A DNA stretch of 18,465 nucleotides, taken from contig JAJYVN010000020.1 of assembly GCA_021791995.1 (NCBI GenBank), forward strand, positions 1 to 18,465. The letters are read 5' to 3'. Under the pieces are notes generated by a model. The model was not told where the DNA came from and did no database searches. It worked only from the letters and a program-made list of their open reading frames with translations. Positions within the stretch are counted from its first letter, which is position 1, and the number at the start of each line of letters is the position of its first letter. A program made the translations under genes and the position numbers. Of this stretch, positions 1 to 7,687 are shown piece by piece. Source of the stretch: Bacillota bacterium (GTDB lineage Bacteria > Bacillota > Sulfobacillia > RBS10-35 > JAJYVN01).

Positions 1-1
1 T

Positions 2-2293
2 GCCTTGGAGGGTTGCCTCCGAGCAGATGCGAGCCGACCCTTAGGGGCGGTCGAGCGGGCGATGGCGGTTCCGATTGAGGTGCCCCGGGAGGAGGTGGAA
101 GCGGCGCGCCGGATGGCGCCACCCGCCTTGGTCGCGGCCCTGGAGACCGCGCGGCAACGATTGCGGGAGTTTGCCGCTCCGGGAGTGCCCCGCCCGTATG
201 TTGTTGAGGATGGATCCGGGAACCGCATGGCGATGGAGGTGCGCCCGCTTCACCGGGCGGGGGTGTATGCACCAGGTGGGCGTGCCGTCTATCCGTCGAG
301 CGTGCTCATGACGGCGGTTCCCGCGCGCCTGGCAGGTGTTGCGGAGGTCATTCTGGCTACCCCCGCCCAGGCCGATGGTCGCGTCGATCCGGTGGTGTTG
401 ACGGCGGCGGCTGTGGCCGGGGTGGATCGAGTCTTTGCCCTTGGTCCCGTTCAGGCCGTGGCGGCCATGGCCTGGGGACTTGATCCGGTTCCCCTGGTCG
501 ACAAGATTGTTGGTCCCGGGAACCCGTTTCTTGTGGAGGCTAAGCGTCAAATCTTCGGCGAGGTGGGTATTGATGGACTGGCAGGGCCCACCGAACTGGT
601 GGTGATTGCCTCGGAGGGGGCCGACCCGCGTTGGATCGCGGCGGATCTGCTGGCGCAGGCCGAGCATGGCCCCGATGGCCTGTGCCTGTTGCTGACGAAT
701 GCGGAAAACCTTGCGGCGGATGTCTCGCAGGCCGTGCAAGACTCCCTCGAGCGGATGGACCCTGCCCGACAGAGGGATGCGCGCGCAACGCTGCAGACCG
801 GAGGGATCGTGGTCTGCCCGAACCTCGAGATGGCGCGTACGCTTTGCGAGGAGATCGCTCCGGAGCATCTCGCGCTGGTCGGGCGAGCAGCCGAAGAGCT
901 TCAATCCAGGGTTCAGCGGGCAGGGGCCGTCTTCGTAGGGAGGTGGTCGCCGGTGGCCGCTGGCGACTACAGCGCGGGCACCGACCACGTCTTGCCGACC
1001 GGTGGGTCGGCGCGTTTTGCCTCCGGCTTGGCTCCTTCCGACTTTGTCCGTCGGATGGCGGTCTTTCAAGGTTCGGAGGCCGGGGTGGCTGCGTGGGCGG
1101 GGACGGCCGATACCATTGCGCGCGCAGAGGGGTTTTGGGCCCACGCCACCTCGGTGGAACTGCGCCAACAGGCGGCGCAGGGTCCGTCGGCCGAGCACCG
1201 GGGACTCATCCCGTATGTCCCACCCGTTCCGCAAGGGGCCGTGCGGCTTGACCTCAACGAAAATCCCTATCCATGGGGGCACGCACGCTGGGAACGGGTG
1301 TTTGCGGATCTCCAGACATCCGAGCCCAGTCGTTATCCGCGGCGCACCGCCGAACTGGAGGCGGCGCTCGCGCGCTATGCGGGGGTGCCTGCCGACTGGT
1401 GCTTGGCGGCCAACGGTTCCGACGATCTGATTCTTTCTGCGGTGTGCTCCTGGGGCCGACGTGTGGCGCGCGTGGTCTTCCCCACGCCAACCTTCGGGAT
1501 GTATCGGCGCGTTGCCCAGGCCGTTGGCGTGCCGGCCGTGGGGATACCGACCCTGCCACCGTTTAACCTTCCCAAGGCGGAACTGCTTCGGGAGCTACGT
1601 GCAGGTGGGGAGAGTCTCGTAATCCTCTGCCGGCCGAACAATCCCACCGGCACGCTTTGGCCCGTCGCAGACGTGGCGGAACTGATCGAGGCCGAAGGCG
1701 TGTGGGCGGTTGTGGATGAGGCATACATCGAATTTGCCACCGAGAGTGCTGGGGGCCGCGACCAGGGACTTGTGTCGTGGCTTGCAACCCACCCTCGCCT
1801 GGTCCTTTTGCGGACGATGAGCAAGGCCTTCGGCCTGGCGGGCCTGCGCGTGGGGTACGCGCTTGGCCAACCAGGGACCATGGCTACATGGCGCCAGGTG
1901 GTGCAGCCGTGGGCGGTCTCGGCTTTCTCTACCGCGGCCGCGATGGTCGCCCTGCGTGGCGTGGCGGAGGTGCACCCACAGCTCTCTGCGCTCTGTCACG
2001 AGCGGGAGCGAGTGGCAGGGGTCCTGACGCAACTCCCTGGTATCCTTCCGCATCCGAGTGTTGCGAATTTTGTGCTCTTTACCGTGGATCCCGGTGCGTC
2101 GGGTTGGGCTGCGCCGGAACTGTTCGAACGACTCTACCAGGATGGGGTTGTGATTCGGCAATGGCGGGATGAGCCGGTGTTGCGGGCCGCGCTGCGCGTG
2201 AGCATTGGTCAGCCGGCGGAGAATGATCGCTTCTTGGAGGCCCTTGGGCGCGCAATTGCGGAACGAGTGCAGGTGCAGGGGGGGGCGGTGTAG
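2..2293 (+). CDS. hisD-hisC: Histidinol dehydrogenase-histidinol-phosphate aminotransferase fusion (HisD-HisC), 5' partial
   Basis: One open frame carries two histidine enzymes. Counting from a TTG at position 5, residues 1-388 are HisD (oxidises histidinol to histidine) and about 398-762 are HisC (PLP aminotransferase making histidinol phosphate). HisD shows the expected zinc ligands Q218, H221, D321 and H380, and the catalytic pair E287-H288 in PEHLAL. HisC shows the NENPY start, RPNNPTG, VDEAYIEF and the PLP lysine K607 in MSKAFGLAGLR. The frame is open at the left edge and about 40 residues of the normal HisD N-terminus are missing, so the true start lies outside the window; the TTG is only the first possible codon. 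The linker (about 389-397) is short and no ribosome site precedes the HisC part, so a single polypeptide is likely. The stop is 2 nt before hisB. Both halves keep their key residues and should be active. Confidence 0.95.
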   Translation, partial: ALEGCLRADASRPLGAVERAMAVPIEVPREEVEAARRMAPPALVAALETARQRLREFAAPGVPRPYVVEDGSGNRMAMEVRPLHRAGVYAPGGRAVYPSSVLMTAVPARLAGVAEVILATPAQADGRVDPVVLTAAAVAGVDRVFALGPVQAVAAMAWGLDPVPLVDKIVGPGNPFLVEAKRQIFGEVGIDGLAGPTELVVIASEGADPRWIAADLLAQAEHGPDGLCLLLTNAENLAADVSQAVQDSLERMDPARQRDARATLQTGGIVVCPNLEMARTLCEEIAPEHLALVGRAAEELQSRVQRAGAVFVGRWSPVAAGDYSAGTDHVLPTGGSARFASGLAPSDFVRRMAVFQGSEAGVAAWAGTADTIARAEGFWAHATSVELRQQAAQGPSAEHRGLIPYVPPVPQGAVRLDLNENPYPWGHARWERVFADLQTSEPSRYPRRTAELEAALARYAGVPADWCLAANGSDDLILSAVCSWGRRVARVVFPTPTFGMYRRVAQAVGVPAVGIPTLPPFNLPKAELLRELRAGGESLVILCRPNNPTGTLWPVADVAELIEAEGVWAVVDEAYIEFATESAGGRDQGLVSWLATHPRLVLLRTMSKAFGLAGLRVGYALGQPGTMATWRQVVQPWAVSAFSTAAAMVALRGVAEVHPQLSALCHERERVAGVLTQLPGILPHPSVANFVLFTVDPGASGWAAPELFERLYQDGVVIRQWRDEPVLRAALRVSIGQPAENDRFLEALGRAIAERVQVQGGAV

Positions 2294-2295
2294 CC

Positions 2296-2901
2296 GTGGC
2301 GGAGACAGGGGCTACGCGACGGGCGGAGATCGAACGCAGAAGCCGTGAGACGTCGGTCGGCGTGACGGTGGACGTGGATGGTAGCGGCACGGCGAAGGCC
2401 AGCACAGGGGTCGGGTTCCTGGACCACATGCTCGATGCATTCGCCAAAACAGCGCAGATCGACCTGGAGGTATCGTGCGTCGGGGATTTGGAGGTGGAGG
2501 CGCATCACAGCGTCGAAGACGTGGGAATCGTGCTCGGCAGGGCCTTAGCCCAAGCCCTCGGGGACCGCGTGGGCATTGGACGATACGGATGGGCGCTCCT
2601 GCCCATGGATGACGCGTTGGTCCGGGTGGCCCTGGACATCTCCGGTCGCCCATACCTGCTCTGGGGGGCCGATCTCCCGGTCCATACCCTGGGGGTTTTC
2701 CGCACCGACCTAGCGGAGGAGTTCTGGCGGGCGGTGGCGCACAATGCGGGCTGGACGCTTCACGTGGACCTTCTGCGGTACCGCAATACGCACCATGCGC
2801 TGGAGGCGATCTGGAAGGCTTGCGGCTTGGCGCTTCACACCGCCGCTCTGCACGATCCGCGCGGGCGCGGGGTCCCATCAACGAAGGGTTTGCTCGACTA
2901 G
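2296..2901 (+). CDS. hisB: Imidazoleglycerol-phosphate dehydratase
   Basis: HisB removes water from imidazole glycerol phosphate to give imidazole acetol phosphate, the substrate of the HisC domain just upstream. The 201-residue product matches the usual length of the monofunctional enzyme (about 195), so it has no fused phosphatase domain. Visible hallmarks are TGVGFLDHML (37-46), the first metal motif HHSVED (70-75), DDALVRVALDISGRP (105-119), and the second metal motif THHALE (165-170). The start is GTG at 2296, two bases after the fusion-gene stop, with a G-rich Shine-Dalgarno (about 2277-2287) inside the end of that gene, which suggests translational coupling. Since HisB lacks the phosphatase domain, histidinol-phosphatase must be encoded elsewhere. 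Confidence 0.97.
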   Translation: MAETGATRRAEIERRSRETSVGVTVDVDGSGTAKASTGVGFLDHMLDAFAKTAQIDLEVSCVGDLEVEAHHSVEDVGIVLGRALAQALGDRVGIGRYGWALLPMDDALVRVALDISGRPYLLWGADLPVHTLGVFRTDLAEEFWRAVAHNAGWTLHVDLLRYRNTHHALEAIWKACGLALHTAALHDPRGRGVPSTKGLLD

Positions 2902-2913
2902 GGGAGGGTTGGG

Positions 2914-3537
2914 ATGGCGGGTCGAGTGGTCATTCTCGACTACGACGCGGGGAATCTGCACAGTGTGCGCAAGGCGGCGGAGGTGGCGGGTCTCTCCCCT
3001 GTGGTCAGCGCTTATCCCGAGGAGCTGGAGGATGCGGCGGGCGTGATCCTCCCTGGCGTTGGCGCGTTTGGCGATTGCATGGCGCGCTTGCACGAGCGCG
3101 GCCTCGATCAGGCCATCATGGAATGGGTTGTCTCCGATCGGCCGCTTTTGGGCATCTGCATCGGATTGCAGGTGCTGTTCGACTGGGGAGAAGAAGGGGA
3201 CGGAGCACCGGGGCTTGGAATTCTGCCAGGCCGCGTGCGGCGCATCGCTGTGCCCGAGGGGAAGGTGCCGCACATGGGCTGGAACAGTCTCCGCCTGTTG
3301 CGCCCATCGCCGCTCTTTGCGGGGATCACGGAGGGCGCTTATGTCTACTTCGTGCACAGCTTCCAGGCGGAGGTCGCCGACAGCACAGACCTGACCGCGG
3401 TGACGGATTACGGGGGAGCCGTCACCGCCGCTGTTGAGCGTGGTCGCCTGTACGCCGTCCAGTTCCATCCCGAGAAGTCGAGTTCTGTGGGCTTGCGGCT
3501 CTTGCGCAACTTTGGCCGTATCTGCGGGATTGGATAA
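2914..3537 (+). CDS. hisH: Imidazole glycerol phosphate synthase, glutaminase subunit HisH
   Basis: HisH hydrolyses glutamine and passes ammonia to HisF, with which it forms the IGP synthase heterodimer in the cytosol. The 207-residue protein is a class I glutamine amidotransferase of normal length. The triad is nucleophile C82 in LLGICIGLQ, H185 and E187 in FHPEKSS. The N-terminal ILDYDAGNLHSV and the YFVHSF stretch (145-150) are typical of the family. The ATG at 2914 is preceded by GGGAGG a few bases after the hisB stop codon, and hisA starts 12 nt after the end. As in many bacteria, hisH and hisF are separated only by hisA, which fits co-expression of the two subunits. Confidence 0.97.
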   Translation: MAGRVVILDYDAGNLHSVRKAAEVAGLSPVVSAYPEELEDAAGVILPGVGAFGDCMARLHERGLDQAIMEWVVSDRPLLGICIGLQVLFDWGEEGDGAPGLGILPGRVRRIAVPEGKVPHMGWNSLRLLRPSPLFAGITEGAYVYFVHSFQAEVADSTDLTAVTDYGGAVTAAVERGRLYAVQFHPEKSSSVGLRLLRNFGRICGIG

Positions 3538-3549
3538 GGGGGCGGCGAT

Positions 3550-4302
3550 GTGGTGTCCGGTGGAGCGTTTGTGGTGTATCCGGCGGTGGACATGAGTCAG
3601 GGGCGGTGTGTGCGCTTGGTGCGTGGAGAGCCGGACAGCGAACGTGTGTTTGGAGAACCCGTCGCCATGGCACGGCACTGGGCCGAACAGGGTGCGCAGG
3701 CCTTGCATGTGGTGGATCTAGACGGAGCCTTTGCGGGTTATCCGCGGCAACTTGGGCTGTTGGCGCGGATTGCGGCCTCCGTATCGATTCCGGTGCAGTT
3801 CGGCGGAGGATTGCGCCGAGAAGAGGATATTGCGGCCGCATTGGGGTCTGGTGCCGCGCGTGTGGTCGTGGGAACGGCGGCACAGGACCGCGCGTTTTTT
3901 GGCCGACTGATTGAGCGTTGGGGTGCCGACCGCATCGTGGCGGGGCTGGATGCGCGCGGGCGGAAGTTGGCCGTGCAGGGATGGACTCAGACGGATGAGC
4001 ATGATGTCATCGCTGTGGCGGAGGGATTGCGAGAGGTTGGCGCCACGGATGCCCTCTATACACAGGTGGAACGGGACGGGACGATGGGCGGCCCAGACGT
4101 GGACGGCATTGAGCAGATGCTGACAACGGGTTTGCGGGTGATTGCCTCCGGGGGGGTGCGCGGGGCGGAGGACATCGTCACGCTGGCGCGCTTGGAGCCG
4201 CGCGGTGTGTGTGGGGTTGTCGTGGGCCGGGCGCTCTACGATGGGGCATTGGATCTGGCGTCCGCGCTGGTGGCCGGAGGGGGGGCTCGGCATGCTCACT
4301 AA
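3550..4302 (+). CDS. hisA: Phosphoribosylformimino-5-aminoimidazole carboxamide ribotide isomerase HisA
   Basis: HisA isomerises ProFAR to PRFAR, the substrate of HisF, by an Amadori rearrangement on a (beta/alpha)8 barrel. The 250-residue product is normal in length. The two catalytic aspartates appear as D14 in VVYPAVDM and D134 in AGLDARG, and the phosphate-binding loops are seen in QFGGGLR (83-89) and IASGGVRG near 200. The start is GTG at 3550 after a GGGGGCGG site; the next codon is also GTG, and family members usually start only a few residues before the YPAVD strand, so a start a few codons later is possible. Its last 11 bases overlap the hisF start. HisA and HisF share the same fold and are thought to be related by duplication. 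Confidence 0.96.
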   Translation: MVSGGAFVVYPAVDMSQGRCVRLVRGEPDSERVFGEPVAMARHWAEQGAQALHVVDLDGAFAGYPRQLGLLARIAASVSIPVQFGGGLRREEDIAAALGSGAARVVVGTAAQDRAFFGRLIERWGADRIVAGLDARGRKLAVQGWTQTDEHDVIAVAEGLREVGATDALYTQVERDGTMGGPDVDGIEQMLTTGLRVIASGGVRGAEDIVTLARLEPRGVCGVVVGRALYDGALDLASALVAGGGARHAH

Positions 4303-5068
4303 GCGGATCATCGCGTGCCTGGATATCGACGGAGGTCGCGTCGTCAAGGGGGTGCGCTTTGAGGGCACCCAAGAAGTGGGCGACCCGGTGGCTCTTTGCC
4401 AGCGGTACGACACGGAGGGGATGGATGAGATCGTCTTCTACGACATTTCGGCGTCGGCAGAGGGACGCCGAACGACACTCGAGACGGTGCGGGCAACGGC
4501 AGAGCATGCCTTCATCCCACTCTGCGTGGGTGGAGGCGTGTCCTCGCTGGACGAGATGCGTGAACTCCTCCGCGCCGGAGCCGATAAGGTGTCCGTAAAC
4601 TCGGCGGCAGTCCGAGACCCGTCGATCATCAGTCGGGGAGCGGATAAGTTCGGCAGTCAGTGCATCGTACTGTCCATGGATGTGCGGCGCGTCGTGGGGG
4701 AAGGGGGCACATGGTCGGGACGATGGGAGGTTGTGACGCACGGCGGGAGGCACCGGACGGGCCGAGATGCCGTCGCGTGGGCGCGCCAAGGGGAGCGATT
4801 GGGCGCTGGGGAGTTGGTGCTCAACTCGATTGATGCGGACGGCGTGCGGGAGGGATATGACATCCCGCTCTGCCAGGCAGTGGGCGAGGTCAGTACGATT
4901 CCGGTGATTGCTTCGGGGGGCGCTGGTCGGCCCGAGCACTTTTGGAGAGTGTTGACGGAGGGGAGAGCGGATGCGGCACTGGCTGCGTCGATCTTCCATC
5001 GGGGGGAGCTGCCGGTTTCTGCGTTGAAGCGTTATCTTGCCGAACAGGGCGTCCCGGTTCGCTTGTGA
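4292..5068 (+). CDS. hisF: Imidazole glycerol phosphate synthase, cyclase subunit HisF
   Basis: HisF closes the imidazole ring from PRFAR and the ammonia delivered by HisH, releasing AICAR to purine synthesis. The ATG at 4292 (product starting MLTKRIIACLDI) is preceded by GGAGGGGGGG and lies inside hisA, overlapping it by 11 nt. An open frame continues upstream but has no homology there. The product has 258 residues. The two catalytic acids fall at the canonical positions D11 (CLDIDGG) and D130 (LSMDVRR). Other barrel motifs are LCVGGGVSS (78-86), DKVSVNSAAV (98-107), LNSIDADGV and PVIASGGAG. The overlap suggests translational coupling with hisA. Confidence 0.97.
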   Translation: MLTKRIIACLDIDGGRVVKGVRFEGTQEVGDPVALCQRYDTEGMDEIVFYDISASAEGRRTTLETVRATAEHAFIPLCVGGGVSSLDEMRELLRAGADKVSVNSAAVRDPSIISRGADKFGSQCIVLSMDVRRVVGEGGTWSGRWEVVTHGGRHRTGRDAVAWARQGERLGAGELVLNSIDADGVREGYDIPLCQAVGEVSTIPVIASGGAGRPEHFWRVLTEGRADAALAASIFHRGELPVSALKRYLAEQGVPVRL

Positions 5069-5093
5069 AGGAATTTCGGAAGGGGCCGAACGG

Positions 5094-5831
5094 ATGGCCG
5101 AGGGAGTGACGACGGTCCGACCCGAGCGTTTTTGGGAGGATCTGCATTTCAACTCAGATGGATTGGTGCCGGTCATCGTGCAGCAGGTGGACGACGGCAA
5201 TGTGTTGATGCTGGCTTGGGCCAACAGCGAGGCCTTGCAGAAAACGGTTGTTGAACGCCGTGCCCATTTTTGGTCGCGCAGTCGCGGGTGCCTTTGGCGC
5301 AAGGGCGACACCTCCGGCAACGCGATGGAAGTGGCGAGTGTCCGCTGGGATTGTGATGCGGACGCGGTCCTGTATGGCGTGCGTGCTTCGGGACCCGCTT
5401 GCCATACCGGAGAAATGACATGCTTCTTTCGTGGGGAGCAGGCGTCGTTGGGGGAACCGCGTGGGAAACAGCCGTGGGTTGCACCCGCGACGATCAGCCT
5501 GGGGGAGCGCCTGGATGCGTTGGCGGGGGTGATCGCTGACCGTCAAAGGACGATGCCCGAGGGAAGTTATGTGGCATCGCTTCTGCGCGCCGATCCCTCT
5601 CGCGCATTGCAGAAGGTGGGCGAGGAGGCCATGGAGGTGATTCTCGCCGGAGCGCGGTTCGATGCTGGGGCCGATGGTCACCCGCATGTCGTCGCTGAGT
5701 TTGCTGACCTCTTCTTTCATGCCCTATTGGCCCTGGCCGTATTGGGCGTGGACCCGGGGGAGGTCGCGCGGGAATTGGAACGCCGCGCCCAGGTCCGGCC
5801 GCTACGCACTCGGCCCGGCGACTCTGCATAG
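5094..5831 (+). CDS. hisIE: Bifunctional phosphoribosyl-AMP cyclohydrolase / phosphoribosyl-ATP pyrophosphatase HisIE
   Basis: This fused enzyme carries steps 2 and 3 of histidine synthesis: the HisE domain cleaves PR-ATP to PR-AMP, and the HisI domain opens the adenine ring. HisI covers about residues 12-112, with SRGCLWRKGDTSGN (63-76), the metal site WDCDAD (C87, D86, D88, D90), and C103 and C110 in ACHTGEMTCF. HisE covers about 138-232, with the helix motifs EGSYVASLL (156-164), KVGEEAMEV and the EFADLFFHALLAL helix. The ATG at 5094 has a GGAAGGGG site 9 nt upstream; a longer open frame overlapping hisF is not supported by homology. It is 25 nt after hisF and is the last recognisable his gene. 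Confidence 0.96.
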   Translation: MAEGVTTVRPERFWEDLHFNSDGLVPVIVQQVDDGNVLMLAWANSEALQKTVVERRAHFWSRSRGCLWRKGDTSGNAMEVASVRWDCDADAVLYGVRASGPACHTGEMTCFFRGEQASLGEPRGKQPWVAPATISLGERLDALAGVIADRQRTMPEGSYVASLLRADPSRALQKVGEEAMEVILAGARFDAGADGHPHVVAEFADLFFHALLALAVLGVDPGEVARELERRAQVRPLRTRPGDSA

Positions 5832-5852
5832 TGGCTGCCGGAACGCGTACGT

Positions 5853-5867
5853 TACGCTGTGAGCGTA
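5853..5867. other. Small inverted repeat between hisIE and the YtxC-like gene
   Basis: TACGCT and AGCGTA flank a 3-nt loop in the 58-nt gap after hisIE. There is no following T-run, so it is not a clear intrinsic terminator. It may act as a weak mRNA processing or pausing hairpin. Confidence 0.3.
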
Positions 5868-5889
5868 TTGCGGAAGGCAGGAATGGATT

Positions 5890-6735
5890 GTGGCGACTGT
5901 TTCGATCGGTGTGGATGATCCGGTCGGTCTGCGTGACGCCTTGGACGACGCACTCCGACCGCTTCTGTTGGCAGGGACGCGCTGCACCCTGCAGGAGGTT
6001 GTGCGGGGCAACCTGCACTTTCTGGTTTGCCACTTGGATACGGCAGAGAAGGAGCGACTGACTGGCTGGCGTCGCTCGATTGTGGGCGCCCTCAGCGAGT
6101 GGATCGTCGGGGTTCAGCAGGAACGTCTGTTGCGCCGACTGGTGTGGCGACTGTATGGGTATGTGGAGGCCACCGCACAGGATGAGGTCCTAGACTTGGT
6201 GCGCAAGCGGCTTGGGAGTCGGGCAATGGAGGCGCCGGCGCATCAGCGGATCGCGGAACGGATCAGCGAGTATCTGGCGTCGTGGGACACCCTGGTCGTT
6301 GACGGTTTTGTCACCTTCCGGTTGCAGGATTACGTCGGCGACTTGGTGCGAACCGTTGAGCGCGTGGCGGAAGGATACCTGCTCGAGCGGGAACAGCGTG
6401 CCTTTCGGACCATGCTGTGCCAGTTTGTGCTGCAGAATACCTGCCGTCCGCCGGTTGCCCACTGCATTTTCCACACACAGGGATTCCGCTTGGAGAACGA
6501 AGCGGGGCGTGTCGAGCCCCTGGTACCCGGAGATCTCGACCATCGTTCTGGCGCGGACATCGACGAGGTGCTGATCAGCACGCTGGTTGCGCTCGCGCCG
6601 CGCCGGGTGGTGCTGCACCTCCCCGCGCATCTGTCCTTGGCACTGCGCACTTCGTCCATTCACGCGCTCGAGGAGGTATTCGAGGAGGTGTCCATCTGCA
6701 CGGGGTGCGTGCGCTGCGAGCCCTCTGGCGACTGA
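5890..6735 (+). CDS. ytxC: YtxC-like sporulation protein
   Basis: The 281-residue product resembles the YtxC family, found in spore-forming Bacillota and of unknown biochemical role. The best match is the central segment about residues 138-185: FVTFRLQDY, then VERVAEGYLLEREQ and a following FV-Q stretch, which is the conserved pattern in this family. The N-terminal 130 residues are helical and poorly conserved, and the C-terminus has VLHLPAHLS and a small Cys cluster (CTGCVRC) near the end. No signal peptide or membrane segment is seen. The start is GTG at 5890 after GGAAGGCAGG. It lies 58 nt after hisIE in the same direction, so it is probably read from the his transcript; in Bacillus the relative is not part of a his operon. 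The family call is by motif memory, not by search. Confidence 0.7.
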   Translation: MATVSIGVDDPVGLRDALDDALRPLLLAGTRCTLQEVVRGNLHFLVCHLDTAEKERLTGWRRSIVGALSEWIVGVQQERLLRRLVWRLYGYVEATAQDEVLDLVRKRLGSRAMEAPAHQRIAERISEYLASWDTLVVDGFVTFRLQDYVGDLVRTVERVAEGYLLEREQRAFRTMLCQFVLQNTCRPPVAHCIFHTQGFRLENEAGRVEPLVPGDLDHRSGADIDEVLISTLVALAPRRVVLHLPAHLSLALRTSSIHALEEVFEEVSICTGCVRCEPSGD

Positions 6736-6859
6736 CCAAACACGCTGTGCAAGCTACTGTCACCCGGTATGGGATGCGTGGTGCTACTCAAGGTGCTCGG
6801 TTGCCGAACGGAAACCGGGTGGCGACTTGTCGTCTCCGGCAAGCGGGGGTGACGACCGC

Positions 6860-6941
6860 TTCGGCCGACGTCCAATTTGCCAACATTTTGTGTATACTGT
6901 TCCCAGTAGGATTCGCATGGGCCAAGCGTTTTCGGCCGACG
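6860..6941. repeat. Pair of 11-nt direct repeats around a -10-like element
   Basis: TTCGGCCGACG occurs at 6860-6870 and again at 6931-6941 in the 258-nt non-coding gap before thpR. Each copy contains the palindrome CGGCCG. The two copies sit on either side of a TATACT box. This could be a pair of operator sites, or chance in GC-rich DNA. Confidence 0.35.
6893..6898 (+). promoter_or_regulatory. Possible -10 element upstream of thpR-recA
   Basis: TATACT lies in a short AT-rich patch about 95 nt before thpR, the only AT-rich stretch in the 6736-6993 gap. No good -35 box is found 16-19 nt upstream. The bases just before it (TTTTGTG) resemble but do not match an extended -10. If real, it would start a thpR-recA transcript. 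I saw no gene and no riboswitch in the gap. Confidence 0.28.
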
Positions 6942-6993
6942 GGTCGGAGCATGCGCCGGGGACCCATGACGAGACTTCTTGGAGCGGATGCGG

Positions 6994-7587
6994 GTGCGAC
7001 TCTTTGTGGCGGTTCGCATCTCCCCAAGCGCGCTGTCCGGGTTTGACCGCAGGTCGTTGGAGTCGTCAGCGGTCGCATTGCGTTGGGTTTCCCCGGAGAA
7101 CTGGCATATCACACTGCACTTCCTCGGTGAACGAGGGGAGACCGAGGTGCCGTCGCTCTGCTCGGCGCTCCGTGCCGCGCTGCACCAGTCGGCGATCGCG
7201 CCCTTTTCCGTCGAGTTTGCGGGGCTCGGTTCGTTTCCACGGCCGATTCGGACGCGCGTGCTGTGGGCGGGCGTCGGTTCCGGCCGAGAGGAGTTGGGGC
7301 GTCTGGCGGATTGCGTGCGACAGACGCTGGCTGGTCCCGAAGCGGCGAATGGCTCCTGGGCGGCGCATCTGACGCTGGCTCGCGTCGCGGGGCAGGCCAC
7401 CTTGGACCTGGAGGCACCTATCCGTCGTGCGCGGCAGTCTCTATGGGGCAGGCAGTGGGTGGATCATGTCGAACTTATCCAATCTGAGTTGTTGTTTGGT
7501 GGTGCACGATACACCACCCTGGTGTCGTTCGGGTTGCGCGCGCGATGGTCTACGGTGCGTTCAGGCAACCCGAGGCAAGATGCCTGA
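6994..7587 (+). CDS. thpR: RNA 2',3'-cyclic phosphodiesterase (2'-5' RNA ligase family)
   Basis: ThpR belongs to the 2H phosphoesterase superfamily and opens 2',3'-cyclic phosphates on RNA; ligase activity is seen in vitro in relatives. Both HxTx signature motifs are present: HITLHFLGE near residue 30 and HLTLARV near residue 125. Length (about 197) fits the family. I chose GTG at 6994 because the family begins at once with MRLFVA, and GGAG at 6981-6984 sits 9 nt upstream; ATG at 6988 and TTG at 6979 are alternative starts with poorer spacing. The gene lies 100 nt before recA, a neighbourhood seen in other Bacillota, where cinA often also occurs; no cinA is present here. Confidence 0.92.
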   Translation: MRLFVAVRISPSALSGFDRRSLESSAVALRWVSPENWHITLHFLGERGETEVPSLCSALRAALHQSAIAPFSVEFAGLGSFPRPIRTRVLWAGVGSGREELGRLADCVRQTLAGPEAANGSWAAHLTLARVAGQATLDLEAPIRRARQSLWGRQWVDHVELIQSELLFGGARYTTLVSFGLRARWSTVRSGNPRQDA

Positions 7588-7588
7588 A
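7560..7588. other. Inverted repeat spanning the thpR stop codon
   Basis: TTCAGGCA (7560-7567) and TGCCTGAA (7581-7588) form a perfect 8-bp stem with a 13-nt loop over the last codons and stop of thpR. An alternative pairing AACCC (7567-7571) with GGGTT (7589-7593) exists. No T-run follows, so it is at best a weak terminator or an mRNA stabilising hairpin between thpR and recA. Confidence 0.4.
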
Positions 7589-7647
7589 GGGTTCTGGTGG
7601 TTGGCTGAGACCGTAGTTGAGATCTGGCGAAGATGCGATTCGGTGAC

Positions 7648-7667
7648 GAGGCCCACCACCGGGCCTC
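7648..7667 (+). promoter_or_regulatory. Hairpin directly before the recA ribosome binding site
   Basis: GAGGCCC and GGGCCTC form a 7-bp GC stem with a 6-nt loop. It ends 2-3 nt before AAAGGAG, the recA Shine-Dalgarno (about 7670-7675). A hairpin here could tune recA translation or mark the end of a longer leader; there is no T-run that would make it a terminator. Confidence 0.4.
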
Positions 7668-7687
7668 CGAAAGGAGTTCCTCATCGC

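Noticed and set aside
41..1282. A 413-codon open frame on the - strand opposite hisD
   Set aside because: It mirrors the hisD part of the fusion gene in GC-rich DNA and its product looks like low-complexity Arg/Pro/Gly sequence with no family resemblance.
7629..7643. CGAAGATGCGATTCG as a LexA box before recA
   Set aside because: The half-sites CGAA and TTCG are 7 nt apart rather than 6, and the flanking C and G of the Bacillus consensus are missing.
7427..7687. An 87-codon upstream extension of the recA frame
   Set aside because: It overlaps thpR, has no homology to RecA, and the ATG at 7688 has an AAAGGAG site.
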